Source of the DNA: Allorhodopirellula heiligendammensis
Lineage (GTDB): Bacteria; Planctomycetota; Planctomycetia; Pirellulales; Pirellulaceae
Assembly (NCBI RefSeq): GCF_007860105.1
Contig: NZ_SJPU01000001.1
Coordinates: forward strand, 1,004,090-1,068,089
Length of the DNA stretch: 64,000 nt
Reading direction: 5' to 3'
The stretch's first letter is position 1; each line of letters begins with the position of its first letter. The notes beneath the pieces are model-generated. The model saw only the letters and a program-made list of their open reading frames with translations, made no database searches and was not told where the DNA came from. The position numbers and the translations under genes are program-made. Below, piece after piece: positions 19,516 to 28,194 of the stretch.

Positions 19516-20739
19516 TTACAGGTTTGCTTGTAGGTATGCTAAGACATCGTCGAGTGTCGGGAAGTCATCGAGCGACATATTCTCATCCGGGGGCAGTGAG
19601 AAGTATTCGCCGATTTCGCCAAACATCTGAGCCTTCTTGATGCTGTCGATGCCTAAGTCCGCTTCGAGATCCGCATCCATCTCAACAATCTCCTCCGGAT
19701 ATCCCGTTTGCTCGACCACGAAATTGACAAGGAAGCTCTGTAATTCGCCGCGTGAAGGCGAAGCATCGTCCGACGCCGAAACCGATGGCACGCCGTTGCT
19801 AACCGCTGGGATCGGATAACTCTCCGGAGCAGGATCCTCCGTTGCTAACAGTGGCGATTCATCCACACTCGGTGTGTTCAATGCCGGCTGCTCGTTCGCA
19901 CCATCAGTACTCACCCGGGCTTCGACCAAGTACGCCAGGACGGAGCTCAATGTCAAAAAATCGTCGAGGGAGACATTTTCGTCAGGCTGCAGTCCAAAAT
20001 GCTCGCCGATCTCTCCGAACATCTGGGCTTTCTTGATACTGTCGATGCCTAAATCCGCTTCAAGGTCGGCGTCCATTTCGACAATTTCTTCCGGGTACCC
20101 TGTCTGTTCAACTACGAAATTGATGAGAAATCGCTTGAGCTCGGTCTCCGACAGAGGACTGACATCGCCTGCACATTCCTCACGGTTCTGTAAAGTGGAA
20201 GGAAGGTGGTGGCCGTTCGTTGACGGCACTGCCGCGACGAGCTGGCTGATTTCTTGCTCCGGAGCGCGGGGAGCAGTCCGAGACGCTGAGTCGGTCGCGG
20301 ACCCCATACTGCTATGTTCAGAGGTAACGGGCGGCGCCGACGGCGTGGCGCAGGCAGCCGGGGCGTTGGCGTCGTCGAAATCTCGCATCACGCGGTCCCA
20401 CCACGGTTCAGTCGCATCGCCGCTCGACGCTGCCGACCGAGACGGTGTTACCTGCCCACTGGCGATTGTGTTTTGGCCCGCCGTGTGGGGGTAACTGGAG
20501 GACGTGGCCGATTGCTGGGTAGAGGGTACGACCGAAGTTGGGGTTTGCGGTGTCGTCTTCATCGCTTCGCTGCGCATGCGATGACGGCGAGTTTCCGTAG
20601 CGTCGAAATGAATAATTCCGCCGGGGAGCGTCTCGGTCTTCAGAACAGGACGTGCCTTCTCCGTCGCAGCGTTAGACGAAGTCACGCCAGTACCAGCAGG
20701 GTGATGCTGTGAATTTGATACTCGCGAATGCGAATCCAT
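19516..20739 (-). CDS. Tandem acyl carrier protein (two ACP domains)
   Basis: The product is 407 residues. The first ~190 are Ser/Thr/Pro/Ala-rich and look like a flexible arm. Two ACP domains follow at ~200-275 and ~330-405, both with ADLGIDSIKKAQMFGEIGE; the phosphopantetheine serines are Ser234 and Ser366. The DSIKK type is that of PUFA, HGL and enediyne-like synthases. The two domains are almost identical as proteins but differ at many synonymous bases. The gene starts 2 bases after the stop of the KS-CLF gene and ends 11 bases before the megasynthase. Inferred role: carrier for both KS-CLF modules, primed by the operon's PPTase. Confidence 0.92.
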   Translation of the reverse strand: MDSHSRVSNSQHHPAGTGVTSSNAATEKARPVLKTETLPGGIIHFDATETRRHRMRSEAMKTTPQTPTSVVPSTQQSATSSSYPHTAGQNTIASGQVTPSRSAASSGDATEPWWDRVMRDFDDANAPAACATPSAPPVTSEHSSMGSATDSASRTAPRAPEQEISQLVAAVPSTNGHHLPSTLQNREECAGDVSPLSETELKRFLINFVVEQTGYPEEIVEMDADLEADLGIDSIKKAQMFGEIGEHFGLQPDENVSLDDFLTLSSVLAYLVEARVSTDGANEQPALNTPSVDESPLLATEDPAPESYPIPAVSNGVPSVSASDDASPSRGELQSFLVNFVVEQTGYPEEIVEMDADLEADLGIDSIKKAQMFGEIGEYFSLPPDENMSLDDFPTLDDVLAYLQANL

Positions 20740-20741
20740 AT

Positions 20742-23513
20742 TTAATTCTCTCTAAGGAGTAGTTGATAACGTGTTTCATGAGCGCTGCCACCGGTTACCA
20801 AGCGGCGGACCGTGGTCGTCGGGTCTTTTGGGGAAGCGGCAACTGGCCAATCGGTCAGCGAGGAGAGTGCAGTGACCGCCATGGATCCGCCGTCGAGATG
20901 CCCTACGAGCTGACTGGCATCGCGAGCGACTCCTCCCTGACTGGATGCCATATGACGAAGCGACCAACGGCAGACAGCTGCGACTTCCGCTTCGTCAGCG
21001 TTGATCCCATGTCGGTCAAAATGAGTGCTCGGAAGGTCTGATTTCGGAATCGCACACCGCTCGAGGAGTCTCTGCGTCGCCAACGCCAGCGATCGCTCTG
21101 GGGCGGCCGTCGCGTATCCGCATGAGAGTTGCTCCACGATCGCATGAATCGGACGCCCTGCCTGCAGGGCATCCCGCTGACGCTGGAGCAAGAGCACAAC
21201 GCAACCTTCGCCTGGAAAGATACCGTCGCTGCCCTCGCAGCTGCCCAGCAATCCACCACGCGTCATGCCTATATAGCGGGACGGCCCTAGATCTTGGTTG
21301 GCACCGACGCAGATCATCAGATCATTATCGCCGTGCAGGAGTTGGTCGATGCAGCAGGCCATCGCCGCGCCCGAGGAGCCAATCCCTGCATCCACTGCGA
21401 CAGCGCCGCCCATCAAATCAAGACTTTTTGAGATGCGCGATGCTAAAGAGCTACTCGTAAAGCTGCCGGTCTCATCCAACAGAGCCGGCATTTCACGCAG
21501 CAACGACTCCGTGAACGCATCCAGCAGATTGTCCCGATCATCGGGGCATAATTTTTCTGCATCGAGCAGGGGGGCCAACCGCTTGCGCAGTTCAGGAATG
21601 CGCAACCCCATCTGCAACGCGTTGCTGAACTCACCGCCGAACGCGGTGCCGACAACGACACCAGTACGTTGGCGATTGGATTCGTCGAACACAATGCCTG
21701 CGTTGGCAACCGCCGCATCGACAGCATCGAGCAACATAAACTGCAGCGGGCTGGCGTTTGCGATCTGCTTTGGTGGGACCTTGTGACGCCGCCAATCGTA
21801 ACAATAGTCTTGAACCACACCTCCCAGATTCGATCGCACGGCAGGACGCTGCAAATCAATTGGTTGCATGTATGCCGAGTGGTTCCAACGCTGCTCGGGC
21901 ACGAAGCTCAACGCGGATTCATTCTTGCTCAAGCGTTGCCAGAATGCATCACAATCATTCGCGCCATACGCTCCTGGCAGAACACAGCCCACGCCGACGA
22001 TGGCTATTGCATCCTGCCGTTCAGATGGTTTGGTATCAACTCTTTGCGATGCTCCTTCAGTCTCGCTCGTGCTGACATTGGCGGGAACGACCGATGACTG
22101 CGCCACTGGCCGATGCAAAACCACGTGAGTATTCAGCCCGCCGATGCCAAACGCGTTGACACCTGCCACCCAGCCCTGTTTGCCTGGCCGCCACGCTCGC
22201 GCCTCGGTCGGTACTTCGAGCGGCAAACAATCCCAGTCAATTTTCGGATTGGGGGTCTCGATATGTCGTACCGGTGGAATCGTCTGATGCTCTATCGCAA
22301 GCAAACACTTCAGAACTCCGGCGATGCCAGCGGTTTCTAGGGTATGGCCGATATTAGCCTTCACACTGCCAATCGGAATGCGGCTGCCTGCCGGGATTTC
22401 ATCTTGGTAACTGGCAGCGATCGCTTCGATTTCGGTCGCATCACCGACTTGCGTGCTAGTGGCATGGGCTTCGATATAGCCGACATCCCGCCGTCGCACG
22501 TCGCCTTGATAGGCACGATTGATGGCCAACATTTGGCCTACCTTTCGTGGCGCCCATAGGCTCTTGCCCTTGCCGTCGGACGACAGTCCCAATCCAGAAA
22601 ATACGGCATGTACAGGGTACCCACCATCAATGGCATCTGACAAACGACACAGCAACAGGCTGACGTAGCCTTCACCGACGACCAATCCATCGGCGGCGGC
22701 GTCCCACGGGCGCGTTCCGTTGGCAGAGAGCGATTGCGCCTGAGAAAACAGTACGAGCGTGTCGCTGTGGCAGTAGGATGCTCCACCCGCTATCGCCATA
22801 TCGACGCGCCCATTCTGGAGCGCGTAGACTGCTTGTATCAACGCCTGCGTTGACGATGCGCACGCCGCATTGAACGTCATGTATGGTCCGCTCGCACGCA
22901 GCGCATCGCTCACACACCGTGCGCTGCTGCTGGCGCCCATGGGTGACGTGCAGTCATCCGGATAGGCACCACGCACGTCGGAAATTAATCGCTCTTGCAC
23001 ATCGCGGACGCGATCGGCAAGTATCGATTCTGCTGCTGGCGTACGGTCGAGCAAACCGGCTACTTGGTCGATGTAGTTTGCAAACGCGAGATCACCGGCG
23101 AGATTGCCTGCCCGCGTGTGACCAATATAAACACCGAGATTATCAGTTGGCATGTCCAGCGGATCGATCCCTGCGTCATCGACACTGTCAAAGGCCACGG
23201 CGGCCAATGTGGGATAGAGCGGTTCTGGGTGCACTTTGAGGGCGTGCGGTAAGCGGCAACCTGGGTTGGAGAAGTCCATCGGTTCCACCAAGCATCCAAG
23301 ATCCGCGTACGTCTTATTGCGGACTCCCTTCCGCCGGTCATACAACAGGTCTCGGTCGAGCCGCTCGGGAGGCAGCGGAGCTTGGGTGCAACGACCCGAC
23401 AGAATCAACTGCCAGTAAGCGTCGAGTCCCGCTGCACCAGGCAGATGGCAACCACGACCAATCACCGCAATTGGCTCGCCTACCCTGACGTTCTGTGTAT
23501 TTGCCATCGGCAA
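20742..23513 (-). CDS. Ketosynthase-chain length factor (KS-CLF) protein
   Basis: The product is 923 residues from a TTG at 23513, which has GAGG 8 bases upstream; an ATG two codons later (23507) is possible. The N-terminal KS (~10-460) is intact: Cys218 (NAACASST), EAHATSTQ and NIGHTLETAG. The second half (~500-900) is a KS homologue in which Cys is replaced by Ile711 (VDAGIGSSG), as in chain-length factors of PfaC/HglC-type proteins. It strongly parallels the first 900 residues of the megasynthase, including shared stretches such as DGKGKSLWAPR and RRHKVPPKQI. The two are therefore likely ancient duplicates. It lies 5 bases downstream of the reductase gene. It probably catalyses a different elongation phase from the megasynthase KS. 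Confidence 0.92.
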   Translation of the reverse strand: MPMANTQNVRVGEPIAVIGRGCHLPGAAGLDAYWQLILSGRCTQAPLPPERLDRDLLYDRRKGVRNKTYADLGCLVEPMDFSNPGCRLPHALKVHPEPLYPTLAAVAFDSVDDAGIDPLDMPTDNLGVYIGHTRAGNLAGDLAFANYIDQVAGLLDRTPAAESILADRVRDVQERLISDVRGAYPDDCTSPMGASSSARCVSDALRASGPYMTFNAACASSTQALIQAVYALQNGRVDMAIAGGASYCHSDTLVLFSQAQSLSANGTRPWDAAADGLVVGEGYVSLLLCRLSDAIDGGYPVHAVFSGLGLSSDGKGKSLWAPRKVGQMLAINRAYQGDVRRRDVGYIEAHATSTQVGDATEIEAIAASYQDEIPAGSRIPIGSVKANIGHTLETAGIAGVLKCLLAIEHQTIPPVRHIETPNPKIDWDCLPLEVPTEARAWRPGKQGWVAGVNAFGIGGLNTHVVLHRPVAQSSVVPANVSTSETEGASQRVDTKPSERQDAIAIVGVGCVLPGAYGANDCDAFWQRLSKNESALSFVPEQRWNHSAYMQPIDLQRPAVRSNLGGVVQDYCYDWRRHKVPPKQIANASPLQFMLLDAVDAAVANAGIVFDESNRQRTGVVVGTAFGGEFSNALQMGLRIPELRKRLAPLLDAEKLCPDDRDNLLDAFTESLLREMPALLDETGSFTSSSLASRISKSLDLMGGAVAVDAGIGSSGAAMACCIDQLLHGDNDLMICVGANQDLGPSRYIGMTRGGLLGSCEGSDGIFPGEGCVVLLLQRQRDALQAGRPIHAIVEQLSCGYATAAPERSLALATQRLLERCAIPKSDLPSTHFDRHGINADEAEVAAVCRWSLRHMASSQGGVARDASQLVGHLDGGSMAVTALSSLTDWPVAASPKDPTTTVRRLVTGGSAHETRYQLLLREN

Positions 23514-23518
23514 ATCAG

Positions 23519-25168
23519 TTACCTCGGAATGGAATATGCGTGTTGGGTTGTCTCTTCAGACAAGCCCTTCATCCAACGCTCCATCGAGTTTCTACAGAAA
23601 TCCATTTCGTGGCCGGACCGCCCCTCGCCACTCCGGTGCACGTCCGTTCCCGAACACGTACCTGGTGTCCGGCTCGCGGACATCATAACTACCGCACCGA
23701 GCGAGATCGCTCGCGGAAGTGAGAAATCTTCGTCGATGAGCCGCTGCAGCGTGGCAGCTGACATCACGCACGTCCTCGTTTGATTGACATCAAACCCAGC
23801 ATTCACCCAAGTCGCCTCCGCGTTGTCAGGGGAGAATCGCACAGCAAAGTCACCCCCACCATCACCAAGAATACGCAAATTGAGATCACTTGGCCGAACG
23901 TCTGAAGTAGCTTGCGGCTGCGAGTGAAAACCCTGCGACCGCAATTTCGCCGCCGCGTTGAAGGCCGGCATCACCACCGGCGGACGAGGCCATCCAAAAT
24001 TCTTTTTTAATGCATACCGGCAAAGTCTGCGGATGCATTCCCGATCCACCGCTGGAGGAGGTAAATGCGGCAGTGCCGCAGTGAGCTGCGTGCGATCGAA
24101 TACCGGATCATTTCGCCAGTACGCTTGGTAGATTTCCATTTGCGAACGAAATGATGCCTGCATGGTCTCGACACTGAATGTCGGCTCCTCCTTGGGGGAG
24201 GTGGGTTTACCGTTCGCAAACTTGCGTGACGCCTTGGATTTCTCGACTTCTTGCCACAACACCTCTAACGCGTGCTCGGAGAACACCTCGTGCATTTCGT
24301 CGGCCAGAAGTTCACACGACGTTCGACGTTCCGCTGTTAAATGGTAGGTGCGACCATGCAGATCTCGATCGCAGACAATCGAACTGATCGCATTGCTGAC
24401 CCAATCGACGGGCACAAAGTTTTTTTCCTCATCGCCGGACAAGCCGAGAGTGGCAACAAGTGACTGTTCGGAAACCTCGAACAAGGGAGCTCGGTGCAAG
24501 AGCGATGCCGCAATCTTCAGCGGAGCGTACAAACCGTGAAACGTACTGGTGTATCCGGTATAGTAATCACCAGTAATGATTGCCGGCCGTAAAATCGTAG
24601 TGCTCTCAAAGCAGTCCGACGCCGCACGTACCATTAGTTCTGACGCACACTTGCTCGATTCGTAGTCGTTGCCAAATTGCTGGCCTTCGTCGAGTTCTGT
24701 CTCTAATATCTTGCCGGTGCGGCGACCGCAAACGTACGCGGTGCTGACATGATGCAAATCAGCGATGCCCCAGTTCTCAGCAAGTTCCAACATACGCTCG
24801 GTGCCGTGAAAATTAGTCTTCCACGGCTCAGCCTCACGGGAGGCGGCAACGAATTCTAAACTTGCGGCATTATTCAGCAGGCAATCGCAGTTGTTTGCGA
24901 TCCAGCGGTGTTGATCTCTTGATAGCCCCCAACCAGGTTCGTTGAGGTGCCCTTCAAGTACGACGGGGCGAGGCAAAGCCTGTCCGCTGAGCCGTTGCCA
25001 GCGGCGGCAGATCGCCGCGACGCGTTGATCAGCGGACAAATTTCGCGACGGCCGCGCGATCACCGCCAACGACACGCCCTTCGCGACGAGATCACGAATC
25101 AAATACTCGCCAAGCAGCCCTGTGGCGCCGGTTAGAATGACGTAGTTGCGATGTGATCTTGTTCGCAT
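23519..25168 (-). CDS. Thioester reductase-type (TR/male-sterility) SDR with C-terminal extension
   Basis: The product is 549 residues. The N-terminal ~380 form an extended SDR of the thioester-reductase family: LTGATGLLGEYL for NADPH binding, NNAASLEF, STAYVCGR and catalytic Y-E-S-S-K. Such domains reduce an ACP- or CoA-bound acyl thioester to an aldehyde or alcohol, releasing the chain (HetM in cyanobacterial heterocyst glycolipid synthesis). Residues ~430-510 (ILGDGGGDFAVRF, then MSAATLQRLID, SLPRAISLG) faintly resemble an SCP2 sterol-carrier fold; this is tentative. It is the first gene of the minus-strand polyketide operon. No strong Shine-Dalgarno is visible before the ATG at 25168. Inferred product of the pathway: a long-chain alcohol or aldehyde. 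Confidence 0.85.
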   Translation of the reverse strand: MRTRSHRNYVILTGATGLLGEYLIRDLVAKGVSLAVIARPSRNLSADQRVAAICRRWQRLSGQALPRPVVLEGHLNEPGWGLSRDQHRWIANNCDCLLNNAASLEFVAASREAEPWKTNFHGTERMLELAENWGIADLHHVSTAYVCGRRTGKILETELDEGQQFGNDYESSKCASELMVRAASDCFESTTILRPAIITGDYYTGYTSTFHGLYAPLKIAASLLHRAPLFEVSEQSLVATLGLSGDEEKNFVPVDWVSNAISSIVCDRDLHGRTYHLTAERRTSCELLADEMHEVFSEHALEVLWQEVEKSKASRKFANGKPTSPKEEPTFSVETMQASFRSQMEIYQAYWRNDPVFDRTQLTAALPHLPPPAVDRECIRRLCRYALKKNFGWPRPPVVMPAFNAAAKLRSQGFHSQPQATSDVRPSDLNLRILGDGGGDFAVRFSPDNAEATWVNAGFDVNQTRTCVMSAATLQRLIDEDFSLPRAISLGAVVMMSASRTPGTCSGTDVHRSGEGRSGHEMDFCRNSMERWMKGLSEETTQHAYSIPR

Positions 25169-25515
25169 TTTAGACTGTTTTCAGCATGGCAATGGCCGCG
25201 TCAGACTGACAGCTCCGCGCGGGCACAGCAGCGTCACAGGGTTGTACGAGGTGGGACGAAGGGGGTGGGCATCCTTTTCGGGGGGGAGGACAAGCGAAGC
25301 ATAATAGCAAATAGGCAGTTTAGGAAGACCTTGCGGGAGTTTTGCTGGGGGATACTCGCTCGATGGCCCCGAATGATCCGTAATCACCCGTTTGCCGCGA
25401 TGCGCTGACCAATCCCCCTCGAAGGAACGGTGAGGCTCTGTGCGTCTCACCACTTCCATGACCACCAGCATCATTGCATCTCCGTCGTTTGGCATCCGTG
25501 GGAGGGCTTGGTAGA
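25169..25515. other. Divergent intergenic region upstream of the polyketide operon
   Basis: About 350 bases lie between the reductase gene (minus) and the small zinc-ribbon gene (plus). The region contains a G-run near 25267-25290 but no recognisable regulator, RNA or repeat. It should hold the promoter of the polyketide operon; I cannot place it with confidence. Confidence 0.4.
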
Positions 25516-25689
25516 ATGCTTCGCATGGCTACCGATGATTCCAAATCCAAGGTCGTTTCCGAGCCCACTTGTCCTCCTGCGCCGGCTTGCCCGGTGTGCG
25601 GTGGGGGCCTCATTGACATTCGTGGCAAATTGCAGTGCATCCGCTGCCACCGAATATGTGAGACCTGCTGTGAGGGAAGTCGCGGCTGA
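25516..25689 (+). CDS. Small zinc-ribbon-like protein
   Basis: The product is 57 residues from the ATG at 25516, which has GGAGG at 25501-25505 (10-base spacing); a second ATG at 25525 is too far from it. Two CxxC pairs (CPVC and CIRC), followed by CETCC, give a zinc-ribbon pattern with spacing suited to one metal. Its function is unknown; such short proteins often act in protein or nucleic-acid contacts. The neighbouring rhodanese gene lies 61 bases downstream. Confidence 0.6.
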   Translation: MLRMATDDSKSKVVSEPTCPPAPACPVCGGGLIDIRGKLQCIRCHRICETCCEGSRG

Positions 25690-25750
25690 CGTTCGCTAAT
25701 TTCTAAGATGTCGACGTTGATGGTGCGCCCCTTACCGAGAGACTTACAGC

Positions 25751-26221
25751 GTGGGTTCCATTGGCGACTTCGTCATTCAGGTTTGCAACGCTAGCTTCTT
25801 CGGATGGGAGTGGCTGCGTCGCTGCCTAGGACGTCCGCCGGTGGAACGGATCTCGACATCGGATCTAAAAGCGATGCTGGCCGTTGATGCCCGGAATCTT
25901 ATCCTCATTGACGTAAGGAGCCGGGCTGAACAGCAGGTTTCGATAATCCCAGGCGCAATCCCGCAACATCAGGTTGCGGCGGATCCGTCGTGCTTAATCG
26001 ACAAGAACGTAGTGGTGTACTGCACAATCGGTGGACGCAGTTACCTGGTTGCCCGGCGACTGGTCGTTGCGGGGGTGCATGCCAAGAATTACCGTGACGG
26101 AATTCTCGGCTGGCGCCGCGCCGAACTCCCGCTTGAAACGATGAACGGCGCCGCCACCACGGCTGTCCATACATACTGGCGTATCTTTCACGTCCCTGGT
26201 GAAAAAGGGGCCGAGAATTGA
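25751..26221 (+). CDS. Rhodanese-like domain protein
   Basis: The product is 156 residues from a GTG at 25751. A single rhodanese domain covers ~30-135, with ILIDVRSRAE and the active-site loop CTIGGRS (Cys91), followed by GWRRAELPLE near the end. The loop Cys accepts sulfane sulfur as a persulfide in this family. The N-terminus (FGWEWLRRCLG) may be an amphipathic helix. Whether it serves as a sulfurtransferase or a sensor is not evident, and no sulfur-metabolism operon surrounds it. Confidence 0.82.
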   Translation: MGSIGDFVIQVCNASFFGWEWLRRCLGRPPVERISTSDLKAMLAVDARNLILIDVRSRAEQQVSIIPGAIPQHQVAADPSCLIDKNVVVYCTIGGRSYLVARRLVVAGVHAKNYRDGILGWRRAELPLETMNGAATTAVHTYWRIFHVPGEKGAEN

Positions 26222-26428
26222 CTTAGAACGCGGCACCTGCGTCCACAACCTGGCTTCCCTGCGAGGGGGAGTGCTTCTGGTTCCCAAGTAATTAGGAAGG
26301 CCTCCCGGCCATTATTGAGTTTTGTCGAATTCGCCAGTAAATGAGCTGACCGCTGTTGGCATGAGCATCCGCAGGACGGTTATCATTTCTCATCCAACGA
26401 TTCACTCCCTTTGTATGTGGCAACTGAG

Positions 26429-27880
26429 ATGAGATGGTGTTTTCTGATCGCGCTGACGTGGTTCTCGCCGACATTGAGTCACGCGGTCGAGCGGTTCAAC
26501 GTGTTGTTTATTATCTCCGACGACCTGACAGCGACGGCGCTTTCATGCTACGGCAATTCCCGATGCAAGACACCCAACATTGATTCTTTAGCCGCCCGCG
26601 GGACCCGGTTCACGCGCGCCTATTGCCAAGGAACCTACTGTGGTCCGTCGCGGGCATCATTCATGTCGGGCTACTACCCTCACGCCACTGGAACATTGGG
26701 ATACACCAATCCACGTCCGCAGATCGGCGACCGTGCGATGTGGCCCGAGTACTTCAAAAACAATGGATATTACTCCGGTCGAGTCAGCAAAATATTTCAC
26801 ATGGGAGTCCCCGGCGGCATCCAGACAGGTGGCGATGGTCGCCAACACGACGGTGGAAACGGTGCCGATGATGAGCGTTCATGGACCGAACGATTCAATA
26901 GCCCAGGACCGGAATGGATGGCGGCGGGCGACGGCGAAACACTTGAAAACAATCCCCTCGGCAAAAAGCCAGTTGTCGGAGGAAACACATTCGTGGTGGT
27001 CGAGGCGGATGGCGATGATGGAGTTCATTCCGACGGTAAAACTGCGGAGAAAGCCGCCCAACTTATTCGTGAACATGCTGACGTGCCATTCTGGCTGGGC
27101 GTCGGTTTTGTCAGACCGCACGTCCCGTTCGTCGCCCCACGTGCCTATTTCGAACCGTTCAAGCCCTACGATCAACTTCCATTGCCGCCGCGCGTCAACG
27201 ATGACTGGATGGATATCCCAACTCCAGGCATCAACTACAAAACTAGCGCGAACATGAAAATGGACCACCGTCGTCAGAAAAAGGCTCTCGGTGGGTACTA
27301 TGCCTCGGTTGCCTACATGGACGCACAGGTGGGAAAGGTGCTCGATGCTTTGCGGCAGTCGGGCGTCGAGGACAAGACGATCGTCATTTTTACGAGCGAC
27401 CATGGTTACCATCTGGGGGAGCACGACTTTTGGGCCAAGGTATCCCTGCACGAGGAGTCCGCTGCCGTTCCTCTGATCATATGCGTCCCTGGAAAGCAAC
27501 CGGCGGTCTGCCATAGCCTCGTTGAGTTGCTCGATTTGTATCCAACAACCGTCAGTCTATGCGGGCTCGATCCGGTACCCCATTTACAAGGTAGGGATAT
27601 TTCGCCCATGCTCGATGCTGCTGGGGCCCAAGTTCGCGACGCAGCGTTCAGTGTCGCTCCCTCGCGGAAGGGTTTCCTGATTCGCGAAGACCGCTGGGCC
27701 TACATCCAATACGGCGAAGACGGCTCGGGTGGGCGTGAGCTATTCGATATGCAAGCTGATCCCCAGCAATTCACGAACCTTGTAAACTCAGCGGAGCATG
27801 CAGCCCGCGTTGCCAGCATGCAAGCGAAGGTGGCTCGCAAATTGGTTGAAGTTCGCGATAACGATCTGCACAATGAGTAA
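26429..27880 (+). CDS. Secreted formylglycine-dependent sulfatase (iduronate-2-sulfatase-like)
   Basis: The product is 483 residues when started at the ATG at 26429, giving a signal peptide (MRWCFLIALTWFSPTLSHA) directly before VERFNVLFIISDD. An upstream TTG at 26411 is less likely. Metal-binding SDD near the N-terminus and CGPSR (Cys71, to be oxidised to formylglycine) define the sulfatase family. FTSDHGYHLGEH and the C-terminal LFDMQADPQQFTNL match iduronate-2-sulfatase-like enzymes of planctomycetes. It hydrolyses sulfate esters, probably on polysaccharides, in the periplasm or outside. It is isolated from the sulfatase cluster at 56-64 kb and looks monocistronic. Confidence 0.93.
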   Translation: MRWCFLIALTWFSPTLSHAVERFNVLFIISDDLTATALSCYGNSRCKTPNIDSLAARGTRFTRAYCQGTYCGPSRASFMSGYYPHATGTLGYTNPRPQIGDRAMWPEYFKNNGYYSGRVSKIFHMGVPGGIQTGGDGRQHDGGNGADDERSWTERFNSPGPEWMAAGDGETLENNPLGKKPVVGGNTFVVVEADGDDGVHSDGKTAEKAAQLIREHADVPFWLGVGFVRPHVPFVAPRAYFEPFKPYDQLPLPPRVNDDWMDIPTPGINYKTSANMKMDHRRQKKALGGYYASVAYMDAQVGKVLDALRQSGVEDKTIVIFTSDHGYHLGEHDFWAKVSLHEESAAVPLIICVPGKQPAVCHSLVELLDLYPTTVSLCGLDPVPHLQGRDISPMLDAAGAQVRDAAFSVAPSRKGFLIREDRWAYIQYGEDGSGGRELFDMQADPQQFTNLVNSAEHAARVASMQAKVARKLVEVRDNDLHNE

Positions 27881-28194
27881 CATCAGCTCCCCGATTCGCC
27901 GGTCCATCGCGCAGCTCAATACACATTCGACCGTCGAGGGAGAACCGACGGCCGGAGAGATCCGGATCGATGAGCAATGACGTGATACTCGACTGCTTTC
28001 TACAGAGAGAGGACCGTGACGGTCTCTGGTAAGCTGGTGTGAAGTAGAGATTTTCCGCCATCGGACGGTGGCGGTGAGAGCTGTTTTTCAGCGCGGCGAA
28101 GCCGCAATAACCGAGTTGGAAAGGTTCAGTTTAAAATCAGGACGAGCCTCGGAGAGACTCGGCTACTCAATCAAAGGACACGATTTCGCTTTCG
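27881..28194 (+). other. Intergenic region between sulfatase and ABC exporter
   Basis: About 310 bases contain no convincing gene, RNA or terminator. A short open frame starting at 28068 runs into the ABC ATPase gene in another frame and has no family features. It probably contains the ABC operon promoter. Confidence 0.4.
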
